This document shows positions 12,046 to 23,482 of a DNA stretch of 64,000 nt, in pieces. Origin of the DNA: Psococerastis gibbosa (lineage: Eukaryota; Arthropoda; Insecta; Psocodea; Psocidae); assembly GCA_963971405.1 (NCBI GenBank), contig OZ020486.1:5022001-5086000 (forward strand), written 5' to 3'. The notes below the pieces were generated by a model that had not been told where the DNA came from, did not search any database, and worked only from the letters and a program-made list of their open reading frames with translations. Position 1 is the stretch's first letter, and each line of letters begins with the position of its first letter. The position numbers and the translations under genes are program-made.

Positions 12046-12161
12046 GCTTAATCTTCACCACGAGGATGTACGGCGTTACCAATGTGCCCAAACATAGTGA
12101 AAGGTCAGAACGCGTGAGTAAGTTAGTGTAAGTAAATTAGCCAGTTAGTACTTAGGGGTTG

Positions 12162-12575
12162 TCCACTCAAACTGTCCCGTTCACCAGGGGAGTGTTGCAG
12201 GGTAGTGTTTCAGAACCATTGCTTTTAATTGTATTTACATTTTAAATTATAATTAAAATCATTAATTGGCTTGGCTACTGTAATGGGGTTCGCACATCAA
12301 TCGCTTTCTCCTGGAATGATTTTAGAAACGTTGAAATAAAATGCTTATAGACCTATAGCTGCTGCGTACGTATCCAAACACTAGCCTGTCGCTCCAATTG
12401 CATTTTTAAGTCCACTCCAACTGTCAACGGAGCAATACTCCACGGTAATGTTTCGGTCTGTCTTATTTAATTGCATATTTATGCACTAAGCCGGGTTGTC
12501 CACTCCACCGGTCCACTCACGAGAGGAGTGTTGCAGGGTAGTGTTTTAGGGCCATTGCTTTTAATTGTAAGCATG
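12162..12575 (+). pseudogene. LINE reverse-transcriptase motif, three decayed tandem copies
   Basis: 12171-12242 reads TVPFTRGVLQGSVSEPLLLIV and 12498-12569 reads GPLTRGVLQGSVLGPLLLIV. This is the conserved GVPQGSVLGPLLF block of non-LTR reverse transcriptases. A third, more decayed version lies at about 12411-12487. Flanking sequence (TTGGCTTGGCTACTGTAATG..., CTTTCTCCTGGAATGATTTT) and the block around CCAAACATA (12089, 12780) are duplicated too, so the region 12089-12860 arose by repeated tandem duplication of one LINE fragment. Confidence 0.7.
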
Positions 12576-12860
12576 TAAATTAATTAATGGTCTTGGCTCC
12601 TGTAATGGTGTAACTTATTGCTTTCTCCTGGAATGATTTTAGAGCGATTGAAATAAATGCTTCGAGGCCTGAATGTATACAAACACACCAGCCTGTCGCT
12701 CCAATCACTTTTTTAAGTACATACACTCGGTGGTTTATAATGAATGGGCTAACAATAATAGACAGAGTTAATTATGTGTCCAAACATAATGGAAGGTCAG
12801 AACGCGTTGGTAAGCTTGTGCAAGTCAGTTATACCCCATTAGCCAGTTAGTATTGGAGCG

Positions 12861-13875
12861 CAGCGGGAGGATGTATACCTTCGAAATCGAGCCTGAGGAT
12901 CACAATGCAACCATTTCCAGCGACAAAGGGTACCAAGTTCATTGGTATCCGATGGGTGAAAGTATTAAAGTGTGAACTTGTTATAGATGTGGTTAGTTTG
13001 TTGCTGATGATTATCTTTCGGGCTGTAATGGGGCAAATGTTTTGGTTATTGTCAGTTTTGTCAAGGCAGTACATTTATACGTTACTACTCTTAGGTGTTT
13101 CTTTATCACGCGGGATACAAAGTTATATGTAGCTGATTGCTCTAGAAATTTGATGAGTCGATAGTGAGTGAGACTAAGACATTTTTCGTGAGACTATAAC
13201 GTGTATTTTCAGGGAGCTACAGACTGAAACTAAAGGGGTGTGCCTACAATAACAAATCGACCAACCCGAACTCATACTGTAGCTCCGCGTCGCTGTACTT
13301 ATTGTACGTCGTTGAGGACTAAGAAGCCTCAACAGTATGCCTATGCTAGATTTTATAATACATTGGCGCCGACTTGTCAAAATTTTTGAGGGTGCTGGTA
13401 TATTCAAACTAGTGTCTATCACTTATGAAACTGCATGCAGGCCAAACCGTAAAGCAACTAAAGAAGGAAGATTTGATCATGCAAACTACCCATGTCTCGC
13501 CAATTTGTCAGCACTAATAACATCCACATATAAGAGCCATCGCTTACGAAGCTCCACAATAATCCATCCCTATGACGTGTGATCCCTCACACTCGGGGTT
13601 GATCATCCCCAGTAACTCATTTAAGAGGGGGGGGGGGGCGTTGTGTGCTCCAACCTCATTTGTACATTACGTGTGCGGATCCCTATCTCCTTGCGGGGAT
13701 CTTGACTTATGCGTTGTTCGGGTAGCTTTGCTTGCGTCATTCTCGCCATATTTGTCAGCGATTGCTTAATATTCATGGGATGCGGTGCAAGTAAAATTGC
13801 TGCAGGGTAAAAAGAGGATGGTGGGTTATTAGCTTTCATAGAATTTTTGGTTATGTATAGGCTAGAGGACATTGG
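12861..13875. other. Intergenic, nothing recognised
   Basis: Overlapping open frames on both strands without domains; a G run at 13625-13637. No recognised repeat. Confidence 0.4.
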
Positions 13876-14155
13876 ATCATGATCGCCAGGAGTAGCCCAG
13901 TTGGTAGACAACTGGTCATGGACAATGAAGTGGAAGGTTCAAATTCGAGATTTGACTTATGAAAGGAAAAATATTCGCCTGACCTAGGCCAATGCAATCT
14001 TTAATGGGCAGAGGAAAACACAGCTACCGAGTATGTTGCTTACCAGTCCATCTGAAATAGAGCAGTGGTCAAGGGGCAAGATCCTCCACCAGCCTTTAGG
14101 CATAGGCTGTCTGGGTTGTTGACAATATAATTTACTTTACTTTTACTTTTTACCA
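13876..14155 (+). mobile_element. S3 tRNA-derived SINE
   Basis: The head is tRNA-like: A box in TAGCCCAGTTGGTAGAC and B box in GGTTCAAATTC about 50 bases later. The body includes AGAGCAGTGGTCAAGGGGC and the 3' end is pyrimidine-rich (TTTACTTTTACTTTTT). Other copies: 42800-42900, 43555-43893, 57420-57632. Confidence 0.7.
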
Positions 14156-14468
14156 AAATTTAATTAACTCGGTGTTCCACTTATGCATGTTTTCAAGTAA
14201 CCAAAGTATTTAATATTATTTTTCCATGCATAGGTGCAGCAAACTAGGCTATCACACAAAATAAATAAGGTAAGTCATAAAATAAAAACTAAACGACATC
14301 GGCAACGCTCTATACAAAATAGCTTACTTACATAATCATAGATATACGAGTAGTTTTTTTTATTTAGAACGAATGATCAGTCGAGAACAAAATAATGTAA
14401 GTGTACCAAATGTCACCCTATGGTGATCTGGTAGTAGTATATTGATGGCTGCACATGTTTTCAGGTTC

Positions 14469-14950
14469 CTGCAGCCTGTTCATGGCGATAATAATCCCGG
14501 GGTTAATTTAATACCAAGTCACGTGATGACTAAATTGAATTGTTTAAAATAAATGACAAGCAAATCTCAGATTTTTGCAATTTTGATGTTGGTAATCGTC
14601 GCAGTGCTAAGCGTGGAAAATTCAAATTTAAACAATTGAATTATCTTCAGCTATATTTTTGGTGGGTTTCTTCATTTTTTCTGCCTTAGACAAATTATTT
14701 ATAATCCTTAATATATTAATTCAAATTATTAAAACTTGTTTATTTATAGGGCGATGTGTGTTCATATTTGCTATTTATATTTGCTACGGCAGCGTCGCGT
14801 CAGTTCAGTAGTTTAGCATTGCCAACATCACAATTTAAAAACTCTGAAATTTGCTTTTCATTTATTTTAAACAATTGAATTAATCCCATCACGTAACACG
14901 GTATTTAATAAACCCCGGTATTATAATCGCCATGATCAGGCTGCTGCAGG
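14469..14950. mobile_element. R8 foldback element
   Basis: Long inverted arms, about 14469-14600 and 14808-14950, with outer ends CTGCAGCCTG and CAGGCTGCTGCAG and the shared GGCGAT(A/T)ATAAT...CCGGGGTT. It could fold into one long hairpin. No coding sequence. Confidence 0.7.
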
Positions 14951-15224
14951 TTGTTTCAAACCGAGTACCGATAAGAAGCACTATATGCTTCCACAAGCTA
15001 TGGCCAATGGCCTTATCGAATTGAAGTTATTGACTCGAGTTACTTAGTTATTGGTACAAGACCATCAGGCATGACTCGCAGGTATATATTATGTCCATCA
15101 TATCTCACACCAACCTTTGACACCATGCCTACGTGAGTACGGCCATCTCCCACGAACACCAATCTTCCCTCATCTACATGTCCAATGTTTATGGGAAATG
15201 TAGCAGAGGCGTCGACTCGTACCC

Positions 15225-15430
15225 AATCTTTGTAAAGGCATGCTTACGCCTGTTACAATGCGTCAATGCTAAACTTGTCTCAGCTTGTCCATTATCGCTT
15301 GTAGCCGGTGTAGGTTGACATGGAGGACCTATGCCAGTAATTCAATAATTCATTCGGCAACAATAAAAAAAAATTGTGATATCCATTGGGTCATTAGCAT
15401 TTGACAAGGGACCTGTTGGGGCCGTTCGTG
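15225..15430 (+). mobile_element. R4 retroposon-like repeat
   Basis: Shares CTTGTCTCAGCTTG, TTATCGCTTGTAGCCGG-TGTAGGTTGACAT and the later ATCCATTGGGTCATT with the fuller copy at 17787-18088. Confidence 0.65.
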
Positions 15431-15585
15431 CCCCAACAGTAATTTGGCTTATTCCCCCCTCCCCCTGGGTAGGGAGGGGGAGTTCTTGGGCTATAACAGG
15501 GAATGTGGGTGGCCGGACTTAGGGCCCTTGTTCCGCCCCTGAGGCGCAACCCTTGGAGGCTGGAGCCCGGTTTCTCCCTCGTACC

Positions 15586-16135
15586 TAGGGATCCAAATTT
15601 TTACAAATGAATCGATTCTTGTATCGATACCGGTATTGAATGGTTGGTATTGATACTGGTATTGTATTGAAAGAAAAGTATCGATACCATGAGGTATTGG
15701 TATCGAATGAAATGCCTGCTCGCAGAGGTGCATCCATGGACCCAGGATATCACGCCTTTGAAAAATTCTGGTAACTTCTTTAAATAAATAAATAAATGAC
15801 TAAAAATAACTTAAATTCATTATAAAAAAAACTGGGGAATTGCAAATTAAAATTTCTAAACAATCAGGCACGCAAAATTAACATGGACCAACCTCTATAC
15901 TTAGCTTACGAAAGAACACTCACACAGCAGGTTGGTGACTATTTTGAAAATTGAAAATTAAAAAAAAATAGCGGGAAAAAGTTTTGTTGTGTGGTAGGTA
16001 TTATTTGATTCAATACCAGCAAATAGGTATCGATACCTGCAAGTATTGAATGAAAAGTATCGGGTATCAATACCAGTGGTATCGAAAGAAAAGTATCGAT
16101 ACTAGTATTATATCAGTAGTATCGTTGGATCCCTA
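15586..16135. mobile_element. hAT MITE with perfect 8-bp TSD and subterminal TATCGATAC motifs
   Basis: Terminal inverted repeats TAGGGATCCAA and TTGGATCCCTA. The flanks 15578-15585 and 16136-16143 are both CTCGTACC, a perfect 8-bp duplication. Both subterminal zones are packed with TATCGATACC, GGTATTGATAC and AAGTATCGATAC variants, like the transposase-binding arrays near hAT ends. The 550-bp interior has no coding capacity. Confidence 0.9.
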
Positions 16136-16204
16136 CTCGTACCTGCAGGCCAGTAGTCTCGGTGCTCTCTGCAGATCTGCAGTGCAGTATGGTACCACTT
16201 ATTG

Positions 16205-16420
16205 ACTGTACCAGTATTTGACTAGCTCGGTCCGCGTGTAATGGACCAATGGGCCACAATGAGTATTGAGTAGGACTAGGTCCATAAAAAATCCTTCAGG
16301 TCATTGTTATTATTATTGTAAGCTTGTCTCAGTATGTTCAGCAGTGTTCACAATCGCTTGTAGCCGGTGTAGGTTGACATCGAGAACAAGTTCATGCCCG
16401 ATAAAAAGATATAATGTCAG
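16205..16420 (+). mobile_element. R4 repeat fragments, two in tandem
   Basis: A 3' end (GACTAGGTCCATAAAAAATC, then CTTCAGGTCATTGTTATTATTATT) at 16230-16317 is directly followed by an internal piece of another copy (CTTGTCTCAGTATG, then CGCTTGTAGCCGGTGTAGG). Confidence 0.6.
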
Positions 16421-16477
16421 GCAGCAATTCAAGGGGTCGTTCTCAATCATGTCAAACATTTTAGCTTCAATGTGTAG

Positions 16478-17168
16478 CAGGGGCACCCACTACGGGGGGG
16501 GGGCACGGAACTTTTTGCCCCCCCCCCCCCCCAGTCGTTTTCGCCCCCCAGGAAAAGTGGCTTAAAGCCTACTAATTCCCTTTACTTTTCCAGGGCATTT
16601 CAATTTTTCATTGCAAATGTTTAATTTCTGATTAATTTCAGACCTAAAACATAGGACGAAGAAATGTTTAACTAGTAGAATGCTAATACTACAACAGAAT
16701 GCTTGAATTTTGGCGCGAATATACTGTAAGTACTAAGTACTTATTTGGTACCCACCTTCGAGCTAACGCGACTCCAAAAAGAGTGAACGCAATAAAAAAC
16801 TTTATGAACGAATTCATAAACCAAACGTCAGTGCGGCGATCGACATTTGCCCTGCTGGAGCTATGATTCTGGGTATTCTGATGGTGTATTTTTAATTTTT
16901 TATAATTATTGTAATACACTAGGTATATATTCTATATTCTGAAAGAAGTTTATTCAAACACGCCTTTTTTTTGCTTTTTGAAGGGTAGCAACTTAGTAAG
17001 GGCAAGGGGTATAAGAGTCTAAGGTGTTGCATAGTTAAAAATGATAAAACGTAATTCCTCAGGAGCTAAATCCAAGACAGTACAATTTCCATGATAGTTG
17101 GGGGGGGGGGGGTCATCTCTCTCTTTGCCCCCCCCCCCCCCAGACTTTTTCAAAACTGGGCGCCCCTG
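16478..17168. mobile_element. hAT-like non-autonomous element with perfect 8-bp TSD
   Basis: Ends CAGGGGCACCCA and TGGGCGCCCCTG match as inverted repeats at 11 of 12 positions. Both flanks are ATGTGTAG (16470-16477, 17169-17176). G and C runs lie inside both ends. 691 bp without a transposase frame. Confidence 0.9.
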
Positions 17169-17531
17169 ATGTGTAGTATCATGGGGGTATGTTGCTGACC
17201 ACAACATCGTTAATAGTGCAGCGGACAGGAGGGAGGAACCTCTACCAAACCTTCAGTGGTAAAGGGTTTCTTTATAATATATTATAGTTTTCAGTGCATG
17301 TACTTGGGACAACATAATACCATAATTTATGTTGTCTCATTATTTTATTTCTCCTCATATAAACGTGTTTATTATTCAATATCTGAAGGGCAATTAATTT
17401 TCAACTTCAAAGTCATGACTGCTACAAACTCAGTTCGAAGTGTTGTATCGGATTTCAATGTTATAGCTATAGATACAAAAAGAAAAGAATTGTTTTTATT
17501 GAAAAAATGCAATTCGTAGTTTTATATACCG

Positions 17532-17711
17532 GTATCGACTTCGATGGCCTGGTGGTAGCGTGCTTCTACCTGTATATGAGTCTCTAAACGTCATGTGATC
17601 GAAGACGTGTCGGAACTCAACACGGGTATTAACCTACAGAGGTGACTGAAGAGGTCAATCGGATACATTCATTAAATCGTTTGTCTGCGATTAACCTTTT
17701 ATTAAAAAAGA
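17532..17711 (+). mobile_element. S2 SINE, best full copy
   Basis: A-box-like TGGCCTGGTGG at 17545-17555 and B-box-like GATCGAAGAC at 17597-17606, about 50 bases apart as in tRNA genes. The body runs through GGTGACTGAAGAGGTCAATC and CGATTAACCTTTT to a poor A-rich end. Seven copies are in the window. Confidence 0.65.
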
Positions 17712-17786
17712 TGACAAAAATTTAGGTTTTGCTTTACAACGAGTTATCGAAATCACCCACGTTTTACGGTAGTTTTTGCCGATGAC

Positions 17787-18088
17787 AGTGGACAATGGAC
17801 TCGTATCTGCACTTGGTTAGGCCATGCTTTCGCCGCGCCTGTTTCATTACTGTCAATGATAGGGTTGTCTCAGCTTGCCCACTATCGCTTGTAGCGGGTG
17901 TAGGTTGACATCCAGAACGTATACCAGTTTGCCAATGGCCAAAAATTCATACGGAAACAGCATAAATAATGTCCGAAATCCAAAGGGTCATTGGCATTGA
18001 ACAAGAGACCACTAAGGGACCATGAAGTAGGCCTGGGCCCATAAAAAGTCCTTCAGAAAAATACAATTAGCCAATTATTATTATTATC
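17787..18088 (+). mobile_element. R4 retroposon-like repeat, fullest copy
   Basis: About 300 bp: starts GACAGTGGACAATGGACTCG, contains the shared GTAGCGGGTGTAGGTTGACAT, and ends CCCATAAAAAGTCCTTCAG followed by (TTA)n. The (TTA)n tail suggests reverse transcription. No tRNA promoter boxes are seen. Confidence 0.65.
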
Positions 18089-18089
18089 A

Positions 18090-18735
18090 TATGCAATAAC
18101 AGTATACTTCAAAGATAGAAACACATACACCTACAAACTAGAAATGATACAAAAGCGTATAATAAAAAACATGTTATCAAATAAAATCAACAAGAAATAC
18201 AAACAATACGAAGAAAAATTCAAACATGCTAACATTCTGCCAATAACGAAGCTATTCAAGTATAAATTCATAAGAGATAACTATTTTAAAAAAGAATACC
18301 AAATAGATGATAAAGGGAAGTACAATACAAGAAACCCAAAAAAGATTAAGTTTGAGATAACATGTAACAAATACGGAGAGAGATTAAACAAAGTACTTAT
18401 ACCAAAGATATTTAATGAACTTCCTCCACTTAAATGAAAAAATTTAAACAGATGGGTGAGTTAAAAAGATGGCTGGTCAATGGGAGTTAATAATAATAAT
18501 AAAAACTGACATTAAACAACAAGTTTAAATAAAATTAAAATAAAATAAAATAAACATTATAAATAAATAACAAAAATAAATGATTAAGTCTTGTTTAGCA
18601 GCACTGTATGAGTCTTTTGTCCCAAATAAGCGCTAGGTTGGGGATGCGGGATGGTATGATTATGTATTGTATTTTTGTAATATATGCTCCTTGTCCAGGG
18701 AATACTGGACAAGGAAAAGAAAGAAAGAAAGAATA
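18090..18735 (+). mobile_element. LINE 3' end with hairpin and (GAAA)n tail
   Basis: 18090-18437 encodes a reverse-transcriptase C-terminus: YKLEMIQKRIIKNML, then ANILPITKLFKYKFIRD, then IPKIFNELPPLK. A one-base frameshift near 18434 separates the last part, KKFKQMGELKRWLVNG, which stops at 18488-18490. The 3' UTR ends in a hairpin, CCTTGTCCA 18689-18697 with TGGACAAGG 18706-18714, directly followed by (GAAA)n. A 5'-truncated, dead CR1/Jockey-type copy. Confidence 0.85.
18689..18714 (+). other. LINE 3' terminal stem-loop
   Basis: Nine perfect base pairs around an 8-base loop GGGAATAC, right before the tail. In stringent LINEs such a hairpin is the reverse transcriptase's recognition site; that role is inferred here. 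Confidence 0.7.
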
Positions 18736-19257
18736 TTACTTGGTCCACAGCTGCATTAACTTAAAATAGTTGAGCTCTCGATGAATAGGCTAGTGTCTAA
18801 AGAATTTTTATTGTATAATTAAAGAATTCAAGCAAAGGCAGAAGTCTTCAGATATCCCATTAGACTCCCAACAAAATAACCAAATACTCCACAGTACTTC
18901 GTCGAACTCTACTGGCGACTTTACACAAATTAGCCACGGAGCCAGCATCGCTATTGTACTTTGCACGCAGCTAAGTACTTTTTAAAAAGACCTAAGAATG
19001 TTTGTTTAGTTATATTGAAATGGATGGGCCAATGGCGCTTGGTGCCCAGCTGCGCTAAAAACCGTTTTCTAATGGTTTACTTTCAATGTTGTGTTTGGAG
19101 GCAGTAAGATACAATCATTGCGAGCCCTGTGTGTAAAGTAAACGATATAAATTTCATAGCTATCATAGGACAATTGAAATTCATCATGCCTGGCGGTGAG
19201 GCAAGCGAAGACGGACTCAAAAATTAATTTTCCATCAGCAAGTTTGCTTTGAACATA
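18736..19257. other. Intergenic, nothing recognised
   Basis: No gene or repeat partner seen between the LINE tail and the foldback element. Confidence 0.4.
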
Positions 19258-19651
19258 GGCGCGGTTTCCACCGACCTCTAAGTGCAAAGTACACATACGG
19301 TGACGTGGTAGGAGACATTCAAGACTTAGGCGGGGTTTCCGACGTCCTTTCATTGCAGAATGCACATGACATTGACAGAAATTTGAATTTTTCTTTTTAT
19401 AGCAATCTATTAAAATATTTGTACTAAACATATCCCATGACGCCATTTTTTAACTTTAGTTTGTTTGTTTGTGATTTTACTGTATGATCATTGATCAATT
19501 TTAACTATGGCATAGAGTAAAAAAAAAATTTCCGTCAATGTCATTTGCATTCTGCAATGAGAGGTCGGTGGAAACCCCGCCTTTATCATGATATCTGCTA
19601 CCACGTCACCGTATGTGTATTTTGCACTTAGAGGTCGGTGGAAACCGTGCC
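19258..19651. mobile_element. Harbinger-like foldback MITE
   Basis: Ends GGCGCGGTTTCCACCGACCT and its inverse with one difference; arms of ~130 bases (GTGACGTGGTAG, GACATTCAAGACTTA, TGCAGAATGCA) pair across a ~130-base centre. ATA flanks both ends (19255-19257, 19652-19654), a 3-bp duplication. Related to 48136-48487. Confidence 0.75.
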
Positions 19652-19689
19652 ATAACGTAGAAAATTGGCACCCCACAATTCAATACTTT

Positions 19690-19870
19690 TGATTTTTTAT
19701 TTCATTAACTCAGCATGTTATTAAAAATTTAGCTCATTTCAGTTGTAGAGGACTACATCGTGAATCATAATAATACTATAATATAATAATGGGGTACCTA
19801 TTTTTAATTTTCAGTGTTGTAGTTTTTCCAAAAATTCTATTTAAGACTACGTGAAGTTTTAGAATTTTGT
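19690..19870 (+). repeat. Fragment of the composite element at 44519-45768
   Basis: Matches 45430-45560: GCATGTTATTAAA, GGCTCATT-like, GTTGTAG-GGACTAC, and TTGTAGTTTTT. A piece of the opposite arm lies at 20640-20770. Confidence 0.5.
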
Positions 19871-19894
19871 TGAAGAATGATAGCAAAAACGACT

Positions 19895-20640
19895 CGTAGC
19901 TGTACTTGGTTAAGTCATATGCTTTCACTTGTTTAATGCGTTAATGGTAAGCTAGGGAGGGGGGGGGGGAGCCTCCCCCTCAATAATCGGTAAAATTACG
20001 AAAGTTGGTCTTGCCTTTGCTCAGTTGACAAAAGCAGAGTTCCATACAAAGAAAAAAACTAAATAAAGTTAGTTTAAAATAAGATTGTATACTGAGAAAA
20101 ATTAGCGTACAAATACAAAATAGAACGTTCTAAACAAAACTTTACATGAATATGTCTGCCATCCTTAAATTATAAATTTTACCGCTGTTAAAATGCATAA
20201 AACCCACTTGTACTTAAATTTTCAAATTTTTCCCCCGAGGTAGACCCCGGCCCCCACCCCCTGTTTCCAGCAATATGAATAAGTATTTAGGCACTCCTTT
20301 GTAAGCTTAAAATAATCTACACATTACCGCTGTTAAAATGCGTAAAACCCCACTGTTTTGCACTTAAATTTTCAAATTTTTCCCCCGGGGGAGACCGCCC
20401 CAGGTAAAACATGAATTTGCCCACCTGTGTAATAATGTAATTGTATTACAATGTAATACAATGCTTACCTTATCATCCAAGTTATTATTTTGGTAGGTCT
20501 ATTATTTTAAGATTTTTGATTTGGCAAAATAGACACACCTCCCCCCCCCCCCACCCAAAAAAAAATCATGCCTTAGCTACTCACCTGACTATAAGTAGGC
20601 CTGGGTCCATAAAAAGTCTTTCCAAAATTACAAACTAGGT
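19895..20640 (+). mobile_element. R4 copy interrupted by G/C-tract elements
   Basis: R4 5' part at 19895-19957 and R4 3' part (GTAGGCCTGGGTCCATAAAA) at 20594-20635. Between them lie ~630 bases, including two direct copies of a block with ACCGCTGTTAAAATGC and TTTTTCCCCCG (20180-20245, 20327-20395), the block also found in the hAT-like element at 4380-4515. Confidence 0.5.
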
Positions 20641-20838
20641 AGAAAAAATTAAATATTTCCTATTCTATATGATGCAAGAAGCAGTGTTCTAAAACTTAAA
20701 TGAGCCATATCTTGCTTTGTTAATTAAATTAAAAATAAAAAATTCAATAAAAACAATTTTTCTAAGTATAGCATTTCCTCTTAATCCTGTAATTGTAATA
20801 ATTGTAAGAATAATAGTCACCTACATTTTTCGTATTTC

Positions 20839-21276
20839 CGGCTAACTCAAATTTGAGGGTTTTGGCCTCCGAAAACTCCATAAAGACGCCTAAATATTTT
20901 TTCCTAAAAAACTGCTCCACAAACGATTCTCTTTGAATTTACATATAGTATATTGTAGCCGTTATAAATTTAAATATAACCCAATAGGTCACTTGCCCAT
21001 TGATAGTTTGGGTTTTGGGGGGAGGGGGAAATAAAGAAGGTTCAATTTTCATGAAAAAATACTAAAAATTAATTTCTCTGCGGAACCTATCTATCGATGC
21101 TTTCTAATGTGAAGTATGTTTTAGGTGTTAAATGTAGTAACGGAACCGAACAAGTTACTTTCCTAAGCAAAATTTTAGTTTTGAATAAAAAATTATTTTT
21201 TGATAAAATTATAGATACTGCATCGCACGATACCCTGCCATTATTACTATTGTATTATTTATTGGTCTGCCCGTTT
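20839..21276 (+). mobile_element. R7 repeat, internal and right part
   Basis: Follows the full copies from GGCTAACTCAA through GGTCACTTGCCC, ATCTATCGATG, TTTTAGGTGTTAAAT and CTGCCATTATT to ATTGGTCTG. The GTCT tract and left end are absent. Confidence 0.65.
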
Positions 21277-21704
21277 TAGATTATACAACCGTCTCATTGA
21301 CCAATTCAGTGCTTTGGGATAAGGAAAGTCGAGGCAACCGAAAGTTATATCCCTAGCACAATTAATTACCATGAAAATCCTCAAAATATCATCTCGTTTT
21401 TATTTATTTATATAATTGTACCGGTACTATGCTTATTTATTTATGTTATACTGATATTCGGTTCACAGACAGATAACTCAGCAACACTGCGGTGTGAAGA
21501 ACCATTCCAACAAGAAGAAAAAAAAGCTAATAAAACTCAGGCAAAGATTAAACAAAACTGTAGACTCATGGTGATGACATGAAGAAAGACCTAAGTGCAT
21601 GTTATTGGACGGGTCCCGGTACCTTTATGACACGAGCAATTAAATAGATCACTATTAATGAGAATAAGATTAATGAAGTCTGTTGAGAGAATAAGGGACC
21701 GGTA

Positions 21705-22450
21705 GCGAGCAACCTCACCTGCGCAGCGCGCTCTGCTTGTCGCTTCACAGCGTCACTTCATTTCATTATATCATTTTAAGACTGGATATAAAAACCAGGT
21801 TATGACCACCAAAATCATTATTTTGATTTATCACAATGTTTCTATGCCATAATGCATGACATGGTGTGACACATATGCCTTCTATTTACCAACTGCAACT
21901 ACAATTTTGCCACTGTCGCTTGGTGCCGTTTTCAGGACATTGGCCATGTCACTTGGATCGTATTAAGTGATAAAACTAATTTCGAATTTTTGGCCACTAA
22001 CCCGTATTTTTATTTCCACGCTTCATTTGATGTAGGTTACTTGCAGTTGGCGGATTATGTTTTGGCGCTTTGTTGTTAATAAATTTACTTTTGAAAGTAA
22101 AGTATAGAAGCCAGTCTTCTTTTAGTGCGCTCCGCTTCAAAGTGTCACTTCATTTCATTCCCTCATTTAATGTATGCATGTTAAAATTTCAGTATTAAAG
22201 ATCCATGCCAGTGACCAGTAACCTCACCTGGGCAGCACGCACTCGTTGTCGCTTCGGAGCGTCACTTCATTTCATTATATCATTTGATGTAGGTCATTTC
22301 CAGTTGGCGGATTGTGTTTTTGCGTTTTGTTCTTAAATTTACTTTAGAAAGTAAAGTATATAAGCCAGTCTTCCTCTATTGCGGTTCGCGCTCTCTTTGT
22401 CGCTTCACAGCGTCGCTTCATTTCACTATTTTTATTTCATTTGATGTAGG
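21705..22450 (+). repeat. Irregular tandem repeat, ~3-4 units
   Basis: Units share CGCTTCACAGCGTCACTTC, ATTTCATT, CATTTGATGTAGG, AGTTGGCGGATT and GAAAGTAAAGTATA-AAGCCAGTCTTC. Unit starts are near 21712, 22122, 22220 and 22383. Units are diverged and unequal in length; no coding sense. Confidence 0.65.
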
Positions 22451-22474
22451 GTGGCGGGGCGGCGCTGGATGGCC

Positions 22475-22613
22475 TTTCTGGCCATGTCTTGGAGGGCATG
22501 TTAAGCAAGCTGTCCCGGGCCTTCCTAGTTGCGTGTAAGAGAGGGTTTAATATAGCCCTAACTCCGCTAGGTTGGCTTAGTAATAGATCAAAAAGTCAAT
22601 ATTTATTTCTTCA
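22475..22613 (+). mobile_element. S1 SINE, 3' two-thirds
   Basis: Matches S1 from GGAGGGCATGT through CTAACTCCGCTAGGTTGG to the TATTTATTT tail; the tRNA-like head is missing. Confidence 0.7.
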
Positions 22614-22959
22614 TTTATAAGCGGACCCTTCAATTGAGCGATCATGCTACCCATTTACTCTAAAACCGACATGCAAATGTACCCCAAACTGACGTAAGTT
22701 ATTTACCCTAAATTAGCATATACAGTAGCTTGATGAACATGGTCCGATTTTCGGATTGATTTGGCAGAATTTGCCGATTACGATCTGCTCTAATACAATG
22801 GTCTCCTGTGTGGCCAAGCCATCCGAACATCCTTCAATCTACGAACATTGCTCTGACAGTGGTTCGCAAAAAATAGTTATACAAGTTCTTTAAATTAGGC
22901 TAATTGGAAATTAGGGATATTTATTCTGGGTTATTCAGCTGCTTTTATAATAATGAGGT

Positions 22960-23230
22960 CAGTGGCGTAACCAGGTTTTTAGATTTGGGGGGAGGGGGTC
23001 CAGGAACCATGCAACGTCAATATACAACAGTTTACCCAATTACGAGTACCGTACCACAGACGTTACGAATAGCCCCTTTAAATGTGATTGAATGTTACTT
23101 TGTCCAAGGAGTATCTTAAATATGACCCAATCCGTTTGAACATGAAAATGTTCTAAAAAATTGGCTATTGCTAAATTTTCGGGGGGGGGGGGGGGTTTAG
23201 ACCCAGCGGATCCCCTTGGCCACGCCACTG
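22960..23230. mobile_element. hAT-like MITE with 8-bp TSD
   Basis: Starts CAGTGGCGTAACCAGG and ends TTGGCCACGCCACTG. The flanks AATGAGGT (22952-22959) and AATGAAGT (23231-23238) match at 7 of 8. 271 bp, with G runs inside both ends. Confidence 0.8.
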
Positions 23231-23482
23231 AATGAAGTACCTTCAGCTTGCTATAGTGATCAGTCTTAATTTCATAACTTAAACCATCCGGGAGTTTCTT
23301 TTTTTTTTTCTAGCCCTTTTAGGAAACTATCTGTGTGTAATAACAGTCCGTTTCAGATGACATGCATAAAGTTAACATAAGAGAAACTACTTTAATTTTT
23401 TTTTTCTCAAAATGTAATCAAACTGACTACGTCAGCACATGATATCAATGGTAAAGTTAAGAATTAAGATATTCTTTTGGGC

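Noticed and set aside
13621-13911. Open frames around the G run at 13.6 kb as a gene
   Set aside because: Low complexity at the G run, an S3 SINE at the edge, and no recognisable domain.
19069-19676. Minus-strand open frames of 125 and 62 codons
   Set aside because: They are two arms of the foldback MITE read in opposite frames.
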